Origin: Sporosarcina sp.
Lineage (GTDB): Bacteria; Bacillota; Bacilli; Bacillales_A; Planococcaceae
Reading direction: 5' to 3'
Length of the DNA: 64,000 nt
NCBI RefSeq assembly: GCF_029257255.1
Contig: NZ_JARICI010000018.1
Span: 1 to 64,000 of the forward strand
Below, in pieces: positions 1 through 8,807 of the stretch (positions are counted from its first letter, which is position 1; each line of letters opens with the position of its first letter). A program made the translations under genes and the position numbers. The notes under the pieces are model-generated. The model searched no databases, was not told the origin of the DNA, and saw nothing but the letters and a program-made list of their open reading frames with translations.

Positions 1-101
1 GGTTATTATTAGGGGTCAAGTAGTCGATGCCTTGACACCCCCGAATCATACCAAGGGGACTTTTCTATTTCAATAGGGCTCCACTAACCAAACAGGAATG
101 C

Positions 102-205
102 TCTGGGAGGATCAGCCCGACAGGTGATGACAACTTAGGGGAGCGAAGCGACCAAGTTGGCTCACCGCGGGCCCTCCAGAACGCGTCCGCCTGGAGCGGA
201 AAGCA
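102..205. repeat. Extragenic structured element: long imperfect hairpin followed by GCGTCCGCCTGGAGCGGAAAGCAAC-type Bacillaceae repeat tail
   Basis: Nested complementary arms TCTGGGAGG/CCTCCAGA, GCCCG/CGGGC, AGGTGA/TCACC, AACTT/AAGTT within 102-180, then ACGCGTCCGCCTGGAGCGGAAAGCAAC; no convincing ORF. Confidence 0.55.
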
Positions 206-344
206 ACTGCCTATGGGAAATGATCAGTATACTATTTTTTACTGTTAACTTATTCATTCAGAATACTTCAACAAGCAGGATTCGATCCGCTAAAAATGTG
301 ATATAGTATTGGATAAATAACACGAAGAGGATCGGGGACTTATC

Positions 345-911
345 ATGAAAGAAAAAATTACAAAAGCCAGTATTTTATTGTTTGAAGAAAAAGGATTCAG
401 CGAAACTTCAATCCAAGACATAGTCGAGGCACTCGGCGTAACCAAAGGAACATTCTATTACTACTTCAACAGCAAAGAACAACTACTAATGGAAATTCAT
501 CTCGACTATATTTCGGATCTGCTCAATCGCCAACAGACTATTTTGGAATCAAGCAATCTGTCAAACCGCAAGAAACTGGAAGGAATCATCTCACTGCTCA
601 TCCATGACATTCAGGACAAAGGGCCGAGCGGACGTGTGTTTTTCCGGGAAATGCGCCATCTGATCGAAGAAAACGTCAAATCAATCGAGAAACAGCGCGA
701 TCTGTTCCGTCTGCATATCGAACAGCTTATTACAGACGGCATAGCAACCGGTGAATTCCGCAAAGACCTGCGTGCGGATATTGCTGCGTTTGGCGTATTA
801 GGCATCGTAAACTACAGTTATAACTGGTTTAATCCGATGGGTGAAATATCCGCTAATGAATTAAGTGAACTGTTTTCCAGTATGTTGCTCGAAGGAATCG
901 TTCCACGATAA
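345..911 (+). CDS. TetR/AcrR family transcriptional regulator
   Basis: N-terminal HTH ILLFEEKGFSETSIQDIVEALGVTKGTFYYYFNSKEQLL. Confidence 0.93.
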   Translation: MKEKITKASILLFEEKGFSETSIQDIVEALGVTKGTFYYYFNSKEQLLMEIHLDYISDLLNRQQTILESSNLSNRKKLEGIISLLIHDIQDKGPSGRVFFREMRHLIEENVKSIEKQRDLFRLHIEQLITDGIATGEFRKDLRADIAAFGVLGIVNYSYNWFNPMGEISANELSELFSSMLLEGIVPR

Positions 912-940
912 GCTGATCGTTCTGCTTGTCTGTGTTCAAC

Positions 941-958
941 ATACCTACTGGTTAGTAT
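941..958. promoter_or_regulatory. Candidate TetR operator (imperfect palindrome ATACCTACTGGTTAGTAT)
   Basis: Arms ATACnnAC/GTnnGTAT, directly upstream of the RBS of the next gene and downstream of tetR. Confidence 0.4.
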
Positions 959-973
959 AAAGGAGGATTTAGC

Positions 974-2032
974 ATGAAAGATGCAACGACAATTACAGTA
1001 AGAACTGGAGAAGAACTCGATAAAGAAAAACTGCAGAAGTTTATTCGAGAGTACATTCCAGAAGCCCCTGAAGGAGAACTGCAAATCCGCCAATTCAGTG
1101 CAGGACATTCTAATCTGACCTATTCGCTGCAAATCAATGAGTGGGAAGCGGTATTGCGCAGACCACCGCTTGGGCCAGTCGCACCGAAAGCGCATGATAT
1201 GGAAAGAGAATATCATATTTTATCGAGCTTGCATCCGTATTTCAAACCGGCTCCAAAATCCTATGTGTATTCTGATGATGAAGAAATTGTCGGAAGTCCA
1301 TTTTTTATTATGGAGCGCCGGAACGGTATCGTGCTGGATACGGAGTTTCCCGAAGAAATTACCTATACGCCGGAGCTTGGGCGTAAGATTTCAGAGTTGC
1401 TGGTTGAGCAGCTTGTGAGCCTGCATCAAGTAGATTATAAGAAAACAAAGCTTGTGGACATGGTGAAACCTGAAGGCTTTATGGAACGGCAGGTTGCTGG
1501 CTGGATCGGACGCTACGAACGGTCGAAAACAGATGAAGTAAAAGGTGTGGATGAACTGACCGATTACTTGAAAAATCATGTGCCGGAGTCAGCGGAACCA
1601 ACAATTATTCATTATGATTATAAATTGAACAACGCGATGTTCTCAGAAGACTTTTCGGAAGTGACGGGGCTGTTTGATTGGGAAATGACGACGGTCGGAG
1701 ATCCCTTGGCGGACGTTGGTGCAGCGATGAGCTACTGGATTCAGGCGGATGATCCAGAAATCTTGAAAAAAGGTCTCGGCAAACCGCCTGTGACGGTGAT
1801 GGACGGGTTCTTCACAAGAGATGAGTTCATTAAGCTGTATGCAGAAAAAAGCGGACGTGATGTCAGTTCAATTGATTATTATTTGACGTTTGCTTACTTT
1901 AAACTAGCGGTCATTTGTCAGCAGATTTATTACCGTTATAAAAAAGGGCAGACGCAGGATCAGCGCTTTGCTCATTTCAATATTTTTGTAGAGAATCTGA
2001 TTCAGTATGCCTTGATGAGTTCGAGAAAGTAA
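974..2032 (+). CDS. Phosphotransferase (APH/ACAD10-like kinase family)
   Basis: IIHYDYKLNNAMF and GLFDWEMTTVGDPLADVG kinase motifs; RBS aaaggagg. Confidence 0.88.
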   Translation: MKDATTITVRTGEELDKEKLQKFIREYIPEAPEGELQIRQFSAGHSNLTYSLQINEWEAVLRRPPLGPVAPKAHDMEREYHILSSLHPYFKPAPKSYVYSDDEEIVGSPFFIMERRNGIVLDTEFPEEITYTPELGRKISELLVEQLVSLHQVDYKKTKLVDMVKPEGFMERQVAGWIGRYERSKTDEVKGVDELTDYLKNHVPESAEPTIIHYDYKLNNAMFSEDFSEVTGLFDWEMTTVGDPLADVGAAMSYWIQADDPEILKKGLGKPPVTVMDGFFTRDEFIKLYAEKSGRDVSSIDYYLTFAYFKLAVICQQIYYRYKKGQTQDQRFAHFNIFVENLIQYALMSSRK

Positions 2033-2043
2033 GGAGTGACAGG

Positions 2044-2796
2044 ATGAAAATTCACTTGCTATTCAAGAAAGAAGAGCTGGACGAGACAAAGCTAGATGCT
2101 TCCAAAACAGTCGTGGTCTTCGATATATTATTGGCTACTTCCACAATATCGGCCTGCCTTTCATTCGGAGCGCGTGCAGTGATTCCAACGGCAGATGAAG
2201 ACGAAGCATGCGAGATGGCGAAGAATTGGCCAGCTGAAGAAATTTGTGTGGCGGGTGAATGGAACGGTCTGCCGATTGATGACTTTTCATATCCGCTGCC
2301 TCTATTAATTAAACAGGAAGTTGCGAATAAAACACTGATTCTCTCGACGACAAACGGTACGGTGGCCATTCGAAAAGCCGCGGCTGCCCGCAAAGTCTGG
2401 ATTGCTTCATTGCTCAACAGTCCGGCAGTTGCTCGCAAAGTATATGCGGAATATGAAGACAAGACGATTTTACTTGTTTGTGCGGGATCAGCAAATCAAT
2501 TCAGCCTGGAAGATTTCTATGGCGCAGGCTACTTCCTGACCGAGCTGATACGGCAGGTAGGAGAGGAGTCGGTAGAATTAACCGATAGTGCGCTCAGTGC
2601 AAAGTTGTTTTACGAGAGTCAGGCAGACCGCAGTGAAATTTTATTGGCCGGCTCAAAAGTCGGTGTATCTCTGCTGGATCTTGATTTAAGTGAAGACCTC
2701 TATTTCGTTAGTCAGAAGAATCAGCTGGAAACAGCCCCTTCTCTATCAGGAAATCAAATAATCTGTGATAAAAATGTAAGCATATATAAAGCGTGA
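2044..2796 (+). CDS. 2-phosphosulfolactate phosphatase (ComB) family protein
   Basis: Family-like segments VVVFDILLATSTISACLSFGA, LSTTNGTVAI, LVCAGSANQFSLEDFYGAG. Confidence 0.75.
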   Translation: MKIHLLFKKEELDETKLDASKTVVVFDILLATSTISACLSFGARAVIPTADEDEACEMAKNWPAEEICVAGEWNGLPIDDFSYPLPLLIKQEVANKTLILSTTNGTVAIRKAAAARKVWIASLLNSPAVARKVYAEYEDKTILLVCAGSANQFSLEDFYGAGYFLTELIRQVGEESVELTDSALSAKLFYESQADRSEILLAGSKVGVSLLDLDLSEDLYFVSQKNQLETAPSLSGNQIICDKNVSIYKA

Positions 2797-2808
2797 GGAG
2801 TGAAGTGA

Positions 2809-4458
2809 ATGAAACATACAGCTCATTTTGAGTTTTGGCCGCCACGGATTGCGAAAACACTGACAGTACCTGAAACGACACTCTATGATAATTTAGCGAT
2901 TACCGCGAAGAAATATCCGAATAAAACCGCATATGAATTTTACGGCGGATCGGCAACATACAGTGAATTGCTGAATGAAACTGAAAAAATGGCTGGCTAT
3001 CTCGAGCAGGAATGCCAAGTGAAAAAAGGCGATCGAGTATTGTTGCTTATGCAGAACTCCCCGCAATTTCTCGTCAGTTTATTTGCGATCCTGCGAGTCC
3101 GTGCGGTTGCTGTCGCGATCAATCCGATGAGCACGACGGAAGATCTGCAGTTTTTCCTGGAGGACGGCGAAATTAACATGGCATTTGTGGGACAGGAATT
3201 GTATTCGAAACTGGCGCCGCTGATCGGCACAACGACACTCAAAACAGTGATTGCTGCAGCCTATTCAGACTGTATTGATGAAGGGAAAGCTCTTGGTGTG
3301 ATTCCTGAAGAAGTGAAGACGCCGGCAATGGAACTGCCGAAAACGGTTTCTTGGTCAAAAGCATTGAATGCTGATCAAACGCCTTCCGCCTACACAGGTG
3401 CAAGTGACGATATGGCAATGATTCCTTATACATCCGGGACGACAGGCGCGCCGAAGGGATGCATTCATACAAACCGCACTGTTCAGGCGAATACGACAGG
3501 TTCTTATCACTGGATGACAATGAGTCCGGATACTGTGGCGCTGACGAGTCTGCCTTTATTTCATGTGACTGGATTGACGCACAGCGCGCTGAATCCTATC
3601 CTGGCAGGGAGTAAAATGGTTATTCTCACTCGGTGGGACCGTGATTATGCGATCAAAGCAATCGAACATTTCAAAGTCAGTCACTGGATCAATATTAGTA
3701 CGATGCTGATTGATTTCCTGGCGAATCCGAAGCTTGCGGATTATGATATTTCTTCATTGGATGTTGTTGGAGGAGGGGGAGCCACGTTGCCCGTTGCTGT
3801 TGGTGAAAAGCTACGTCAGTGGACGGGGCTTGATTATGTCGAAGGGTACGGCTTATCTGAAACGATGTCACATACCCATTTTAATCCTCCGAATCGGCCG
3901 AAACTGCAGTGTCTGGGCATTCCGGCGTTCGGCGTGGATGTGCGCATTATTGATCCAGCAACCGGCGTGGAACTAGGAGTAGAGGAAGAAGGAGAGCTGG
4001 TCGTCAACGCGCCGCAGATGTTCAAAGGCTACTATAATCAGGAAGAAGAGACGAAAGCGAGTCAGCTTGTGATTGACGGTAAGGAGTTTTTCCGTACAGG
4101 TGACATCGTGCGCATGGATGACGAAGGCTACTTCTTTATCGTGGACCGCGTCAAGCGGATGATCAATGCGGCGGGCTATAAAGTGTGGCCGACAGAAGTG
4201 GAGTCGATTCTCTATAAGCACCCTGCTATTCAACAGGCTTGTGTTGTACGGCATCCAGATGAAGTGCGCGGCGAGACGGTCAAAGCTCTACTTATTTTGA
4301 ATGAAGAGTATAAAGGAAAAGTGACTGGTGACGAGATTATCGAATGGTCGAAGGATCAGATGGCGAGTTATAAGTATCCAAGGATTGTCGAATTCCGCGA
4401 CAGTTTCCCAACGACAAGCAGCGGGAAGATCTTGTGGCGTCAGCTGCAGGATGGCTGA
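2809..4458 (+). CDS. AMP-binding long-chain fatty acid--CoA ligase
   Basis: YTSGTTGAPKGCIHTN, GYGLSETM, RTGDIVRMDDEGYFFIVDRVKRMI, SGKILWRQL. Confidence 0.94.
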   Translation: MKHTAHFEFWPPRIAKTLTVPETTLYDNLAITAKKYPNKTAYEFYGGSATYSELLNETEKMAGYLEQECQVKKGDRVLLLMQNSPQFLVSLFAILRVRAVAVAINPMSTTEDLQFFLEDGEINMAFVGQELYSKLAPLIGTTTLKTVIAAAYSDCIDEGKALGVIPEEVKTPAMELPKTVSWSKALNADQTPSAYTGASDDMAMIPYTSGTTGAPKGCIHTNRTVQANTTGSYHWMTMSPDTVALTSLPLFHVTGLTHSALNPILAGSKMVILTRWDRDYAIKAIEHFKVSHWINISTMLIDFLANPKLADYDISSLDVVGGGGATLPVAVGEKLRQWTGLDYVEGYGLSETMSHTHFNPPNRPKLQCLGIPAFGVDVRIIDPATGVELGVEEEGELVVNAPQMFKGYYNQEEETKASQLVIDGKEFFRTGDIVRMDDEGYFFIVDRVKRMINAAGYKVWPTEVESILYKHPAIQQACVVRHPDEVRGETVKALLILNEEYKGKVTGDEIIEWSKDQMASYKYPRIVEFRDSFPTTSSGKILWRQLQDG

Positions 4459-4471
4459 AATGCGGAGAATG

Positions 4472-4515
4472 AAGCTGATTTGAGAGATGTCATGTCTTTC
4501 AGATCAGCTTTTTCT
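4472..4515 (+). terminator. Rho-independent terminator
   Basis: AAGCTGAT...ATCAGCTT followed by T-tract; loop contains GTCATGT. Confidence 0.7.
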
Positions 4516-4542
4516 AATGAAAATGGATCGGGAGTGGGGGCG

Positions 4543-4594
4543 TCGCACGAAAAAGCTTCATGAGCGAACCAAAGCCGGTGGTAGCCGCGCCAAA
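4543..4594. repeat. 21-bp-phased box array, family B, partial (3 boxes)
   Basis: TCGCACGAAA 4543, GCGAACCAAA 4564, CCGCGCCAAA 4585; spacing 21, 21. Confidence 0.6.
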
Positions 4595-4659
4595 CCGCCA
4601 CTTTTACTCAACCCCAGAGAATGATAGGATAGAAAGAAACGTAACGGGAGGCTTTTCGA

Positions 4660-5601
4660 ATGAAACAGCCAACAGAGAAGCATGTGCTGATCTATGGAGA
4701 TGTTTTTGTAGATTATATTGCAACAGATGAAACGAATACAGAATTCGCGACTTTCCTTGGAGGCGCGACAGTGAATGTGGCGGCAGGCGTTTCACGGCTT
4801 GGAGCAAAGTCATCACTCATTACAATTAGTGGAGACGATGAAGGTTCGCGGGTTTCTTTTGAAGAATTGAAGCGGGAAGGCGTCGATCTGACTTATGCGG
4901 TTCATTCGTCCGATAAGAAAGTGAACGGGGTGTATGTGCATTTGACATCGGATCATGACCGGGTGTTTGCGAAATATGTCGACGATACGCCTGATTTACA
5001 AGTTGAGCCGAGTGATTTGCAGGAAACAGCTTTTCTTGATGCTTCGATTCTGCATATCTGCTCAGGCACGATGTTTCAGCCGACTGCTTTAGAGACGACG
5101 AAGCGTGCAGTCGAGCTTGCGAAGTCAGCAAATGTGTTGCTTTCATTCGACCCGAATATACGACCGCTGCGCTGGGAAAGTGAAGAAATCTGCCGGCAGA
5201 CGATCTTACCTTTTATTGAGCAGACGGATTTACTAAAGCTGACTGAGGAAGAGCTATGTTTCTTGATGGAGACGGAGGAAGTGGAAGTCGGCCTTGCTAA
5301 ATTAGCGGCTTACGGGGTGCCGGTTGTCATGCTGACGCTGGGGGCGCATGGCACACTGGCGATTATTGACGGTGTGCAACAGCATGTCGGCGTCAAGGCG
5401 ATTGAACCTGTCGACACAACGGGAGCAGGAGATGCGTTCATCGCTGGCGTGTTGCGGGAAATTCAAATGAACGGCAAACCGGAGACTACGGATGAGTGGC
5501 TTGAAATAATCTCGTTCGGCAATCAAATGGGTGCGCTCTGTGCGCTCAAGCCGGGCGCTTTGTCTGCGATGCCGCATGCGAATGAATTGGGCGGGCTATG
5601 A
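4660..5601 (+). CDS. PfkB family carbohydrate kinase
   Basis: LGGATVNVAAGVSRLG and DTTGAGDAFIAGVL signatures. Confidence 0.93.
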   Translation: MKQPTEKHVLIYGDVFVDYIATDETNTEFATFLGGATVNVAAGVSRLGAKSSLITISGDDEGSRVSFEELKREGVDLTYAVHSSDKKVNGVYVHLTSDHDRVFAKYVDDTPDLQVEPSDLQETAFLDASILHICSGTMFQPTALETTKRAVELAKSANVLLSFDPNIRPLRWESEEICRQTILPFIEQTDLLKLTEEELCFLMETEEVEVGLAKLAAYGVPVVMLTLGAHGTLAIIDGVQQHVGVKAIEPVDTTGAGDAFIAGVLREIQMNGKPETTDEWLEIISFGNQMGALCALKPGALSAMPHANELGGL

Positions 5602-5730
5602 GCGTCTGGCGGGGATGTATGATCGGGCTTCATTTGGGTATGAGCGCGCGAAGAGCTGCTATGATCGAGTTTGATGTTTCTATGAGCGCTCAGCGGGGGT
5701 GTATGAGCGTTTAGCGTGGTTGAATGATCA
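5597..5730. repeat. 21-bp-phased box array, family A, 7 boxes
   Basis: TATGAKCG boxes starting 5597, 5618, 5639, 5660, 5681, 5702, 5723 (last AATGATCA); 13-nt spacers differ. Confidence 0.88.
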
Positions 5731-5825
5731 TACACTGCGGTTTTTCGGTAAAATGTTATCTGCTGTGCAAAACATCGAGCACAAACCACCATCTGCCACA
5801 CATTCTCGCAACAAGTGGCTGATGT

Positions 5826-5878
5826 AAAAAAAGGACCATCCAAAAGTCAGATAGACATGACTTGTTGAATGGTCCTTT
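5826..5878 (-). terminator. Bidirectional terminator between convergent pfkB-type kinase and MCP genes
   Basis: AAAGGACCAT...ATGGTCCTTT with A/T tract on both sides; contains GTCATGT on minus strand. Confidence 0.8.
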
Positions 5879-5884
5879 ATGCTG

Positions 5885-7570
5885 TTATATCTTGAATTCC
5901 TGGATAACGTGCTGCAGCCTCATAGCTTGATCGCTGAGATCGCGGGCTACTGTATCAATTTCTTCAATCGTAGCCATTTGCTCCTGTACAGCGCCGGAGT
6001 TCTGCTCAGTTTGTGCAGACGCTTCATCCGCTTGGCAAGCGATTTCTTGAACGGAAGCAGATACTTCTTCAGCACTCGCCGAAATTTCCTCCGTAGCGGC
6101 AGAAATATCTTCAATCTGACCGCCCATTGCCTGTATAGCTGTAACGATAGTTGAGAAAGCTTTGCCGGCGTCTTCAATGACTTGCACGCCTTGCTCGGCA
6201 TTTTTCAAACTATCTGCAACAGAAGCTTCGACATTTTTTGTATCAGTCTGAATATCGGCAGTAAGTTTGACAATCTGGGTCGCTGAGTTTTTGGACTGCT
6301 CTGCGAGGTTTCGTACTTCATTGGCCACGACGGCAAAGCCTTTACCTTGTTCACCTGCTCTGGCTGCTTCAATGGCGGCGTTGAGAGCGAGAAGGTTCGT
6401 CTGCTCTGTAATTTCTGTGATAACTTTTGTAATATTTTCAATTTCGATCGTTTGCTTGCTGAGACGCTGAATCAATTCGCTTGTCAGATGAGAAGAATCG
6501 TAAATGATGCTCATCTGATCTTTCGCCAGCTGTACGGACTGTTCGCTGTCGCCCGCCAGTTTTTCTGTTTCATCTGCGCTTGTATTCAGACGCAACGCAG
6601 ATTCTGCGATCCGTTGTACACCGATTGCCGTCTCTTCCATTGCCAATGAACTTTCTTTTGCGGAAGCAGCAGAGGTTTGCGCACCGGATGAAATCATATC
6701 CATATTACGGCTCACTTCCTGCGATGCTTTCGTCACTTCCTGCGTACTTGCGGATAATTCTTCTGCGGAGGCAGTAACGTGCAGTGCGTTGTCATTGATT
6801 GTACTAATGACATTCCGCAGATTATGTTTCATCGTATTGAAGGAATTCGCCAGGTCACGAAGTTCGTCTTTCGCTTTCACATGGACATCTTCCTGTGTTA
6901 AATCACCGCTCGCCAAGACCGCGGAAGCAGCAGATAGACGTCTGATCGGTCTTGAGATTGTCCGATAAATGAAATAGGCAATTAACATAGCTAGAATGGT
7001 ATCGGTAATAATGGAACTCACTAACGAGCTTTTGGACTTAGCAGCATCTGCTTGTGCTTCGGAACGTTTTTTATCGAGTTCTTCGTTCTGATAAGCGGCT
7101 ATTTCTGCAGCAGCCGATTCAATGCCGACACTTGCTTGACTCGTTTCTTCCACCATTATTTTTTCAGCTAAATCATAATTTTTTGCTTGCACAGCAGCAA
7201 CGATTTTATCGGCATTCGCATCAAATATCGCAATGTTATCGTTTGTTTGCTGTACGAGTTCTTTCATCTGTGCTGACTGTACGACATCAGATAGATGGTT
7301 GACTTCATCTTTCAGTGTCTGCTGGTGTTCGCGCAGTGATTCTAACGTTATATCCGAACGCTCGCTCATATAAGCGCGGATATAAAGACCTTGCATGGCC
7401 ATTTCCTTCAAAATGTTATTTGCTGTATTTGCACGATCTACTTGTGTGTCCAGCATGCCTTCATAGTCCTGTGTAACCTTCGCCAACTGTGAAATACTGA
7501 AGAAAGCAAACATCAGCAAGACAGCAAGCATGACACCAAATCCTCCAAAAATCTTTTTCCCTATGGTCAT
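5885..7570 (-). CDS. Methyl-accepting chemotaxis protein (4HB-type sensor, HAMP, MCP signalling domain)
   Basis: [41 protein letters not shown] segments and HAMP region. Confidence 0.96.
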   Translation of the reverse strand: MTIGKKIFGGFGVMLAVLLMFAFFSISQLAKVTQDYEGMLDTQVDRANTANNILKEMAMQGLYIRAYMSERSDITLESLREHQQTLKDEVNHLSDVVQSAQMKELVQQTNDNIAIFDANADKIVAAVQAKNYDLAEKIMVEETSQASVGIESAAAEIAAYQNEELDKKRSEAQADAAKSKSSLVSSIITDTILAMLIAYFIYRTISRPIRRLSAASAVLASGDLTQEDVHVKAKDELRDLANSFNTMKHNLRNVISTINDNALHVTASAEELSASTQEVTKASQEVSRNMDMISSGAQTSAASAKESSLAMEETAIGVQRIAESALRLNTSADETEKLAGDSEQSVQLAKDQMSIIYDSSHLTSELIQRLSKQTIEIENITKVITEITEQTNLLALNAAIEAARAGEQGKGFAVVANEVRNLAEQSKNSATQIVKLTADIQTDTKNVEASVADSLKNAEQGVQVIEDAGKAFSTIVTAIQAMGGQIEDISAATEEISASAEEVSASVQEIACQADEASAQTEQNSGAVQEQMATIEEIDTVARDLSDQAMRLQHVIQEFKI

Positions 7571-7706
7571 AAGATAACCCCTTTCATGACTAATAACCTA
7601 TTTATAATTATATTTTACTATAATCTACTGATTTAGAGGTAATCAATTCTTAATTAACAAAAAAATGTTCTCTTATATAGACTAAAGTATGACACAATCT
7701 ATCTAT

Positions 7707-7733
7707 ATATCGGCAGTGTTTTTAGAAAATTAA
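7707..7733 (-). promoter_or_regulatory. Candidate sigma-D promoter for the MCP gene
   Basis: Minus strand TTAA-N15-GCCGATAT; the -10 is an exact match to the known sigma-D GCCGATAT consensus. Confidence 0.6.
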
Positions 7734-7871
7734 TAGAAAAGGCATACAAAGTTTGAGAATCATTTCAAATGAAAAAGTCTGGTGTCTATTTATTCAGAAT
7801 AATTTGTATGAAAGGTGTTTCTATGGTAGTATAATGAACACATGATAATAGAAGAAACTGGGGGAATTTAG

Positions 7872-8309
7872 ATGCCTAACGGTACGCAGAAAGAACATAT
7901 TTCAAAGCCGAAAGAAAATGTTTGGACGTTTTTGCAAGATATTAATAACTGGGCGCCGCTTATTCCTGGATACATTGAGCACGAAGTACTGAGCGATGAT
8001 CAATTTACATGGAAGTTCCGCGCTGATTTAGGAATGATGCAAAAGAATATCGTACTGCGAGTTGATGTAATGGAGAAAACGGAAGCCTCGAAGATTAGTT
8101 TTAATTTAGAAGGCCTGAATGAAAGTTTAGACGGCAATGGCTACTTTGAATTGTATGAGGCAGCTGATCAAACAACTGATCTCACAGGCTATCTTGATAT
8201 AAAAGGCAAAGGTATGATGGGCTCTATGATTAATACAATGATGAAAAACTATGTGCCACAGACGGTTGAGGAATTGACAAGATCGATTGGCAGTAAGGCA
8301 GCGCAATAA
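7872..8309 (+). CDS. SRPBCC/CoxG-like family protein
   Basis: PKENVWTFLQDINNWAPLIPGY... and C-terminal GMMGSMINTMMKNYV. Confidence 0.75.
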   Translation: MPNGTQKEHISKPKENVWTFLQDINNWAPLIPGYIEHEVLSDDQFTWKFRADLGMMQKNIVLRVDVMEKTEASKISFNLEGLNESLDGNGYFELYEAADQTTDLTGYLDIKGKGMMGSMINTMMKNYVPQTVEELTRSIGSKAAQ

Positions 8310-8371
8310 TAAAGATGAATACCAGGACTTTTCCATAATGGAGAGGTTCTTTTTTTTATATCAGCTTGCCC

Positions 8372-8387
8372 TTTACGTTAACGTAAA
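8372..8387. promoter_or_regulatory. MerR-type operator (perfect 16-bp palindrome TTTACGTTAACGTAAA)
   Basis: Self-complementary; sits between possible TTGCCC (8366) and TATCAT (8391) with 19-bp spacer, just upstream of merR-type gene. Confidence 0.65.
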
Positions 8388-8425
8388 TGCTATCATTATA
8401 AAAATAGAAGAAAGGGGAATGCGAG

Positions 8426-8803
8426 GTGAAGACGATTCGGGAGACCGCGGAGCTGTTTGATGTGTCGACGAGGACCATCCGCTATTATGAGGAAATTGGT
8501 TTATTGTCACCTACTCGTACAGAAGGCAATCAAAGACTCTACACTTCATCGGAACTGGCCAAAATAAAATTAATTGTACGCGGCAAGAAGTATGGTTTTT
8601 CATTGGATGAGATTAAGGAAATGGTGTTGCTATTCGATAAGGATCGCACGGGACGAAAACAGCTGGAGCGGACGATTGAATATGGTGAACGGCGGATTGA
8701 AGAAATTGAAATGAAAATTCGGGAGCTGCAGGAAATGAAGTCTGAAATGCAGCAGCTGCACAAAATGTTCCAACATAAGCTTGTAAATTCGAAGGGAGAA
8801 TGA
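8426..8803 (+). CDS. MerR family transcriptional regulator
   Basis: TIRETAELFDVSTRTIRYYEEIGLLSPTRTEGNQRLYTSSEL; GTG start. Confidence 0.93.
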   Translation: MKTIRETAELFDVSTRTIRYYEEIGLLSPTRTEGNQRLYTSSELAKIKLIVRGKKYGFSLDEIKEMVLLFDKDRTGRKQLERTIEYGERRIEEIEMKIRELQEMKSEMQQLHKMFQHKLVNSKGE

Positions 8804-8807
8804 ATAG

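Noticed and set aside
611-805. Many short antisense ORFs in the supplied track (for example 611-805, 818-1216, 2052-2462, 10719-11228, 48514-49134)
   Set aside because: They overlap strong sense CDSs, lack recognisable domains and RBSs, and look like shadow ORFs.
5597-5730. CRISPR-like array
   Set aside because: Conserved part is only 8 bp (10 bp in family B) with 13- or 11-nt spacers and no cas genes; period is 21 bp, far below CRISPR unit length.
5523-5843. Minus-strand ORF with heptad AH/DH repeats as a real protein (also 56959-57183, 12359-12595, 34055-34432)
   Set aside because: Heptad periodicity is an automatic result of the 21-bp DNA period; His codon is invariably CAT and spacers encode unrelated residues; no RBS or good start. 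DNA-level arrays explain it better.
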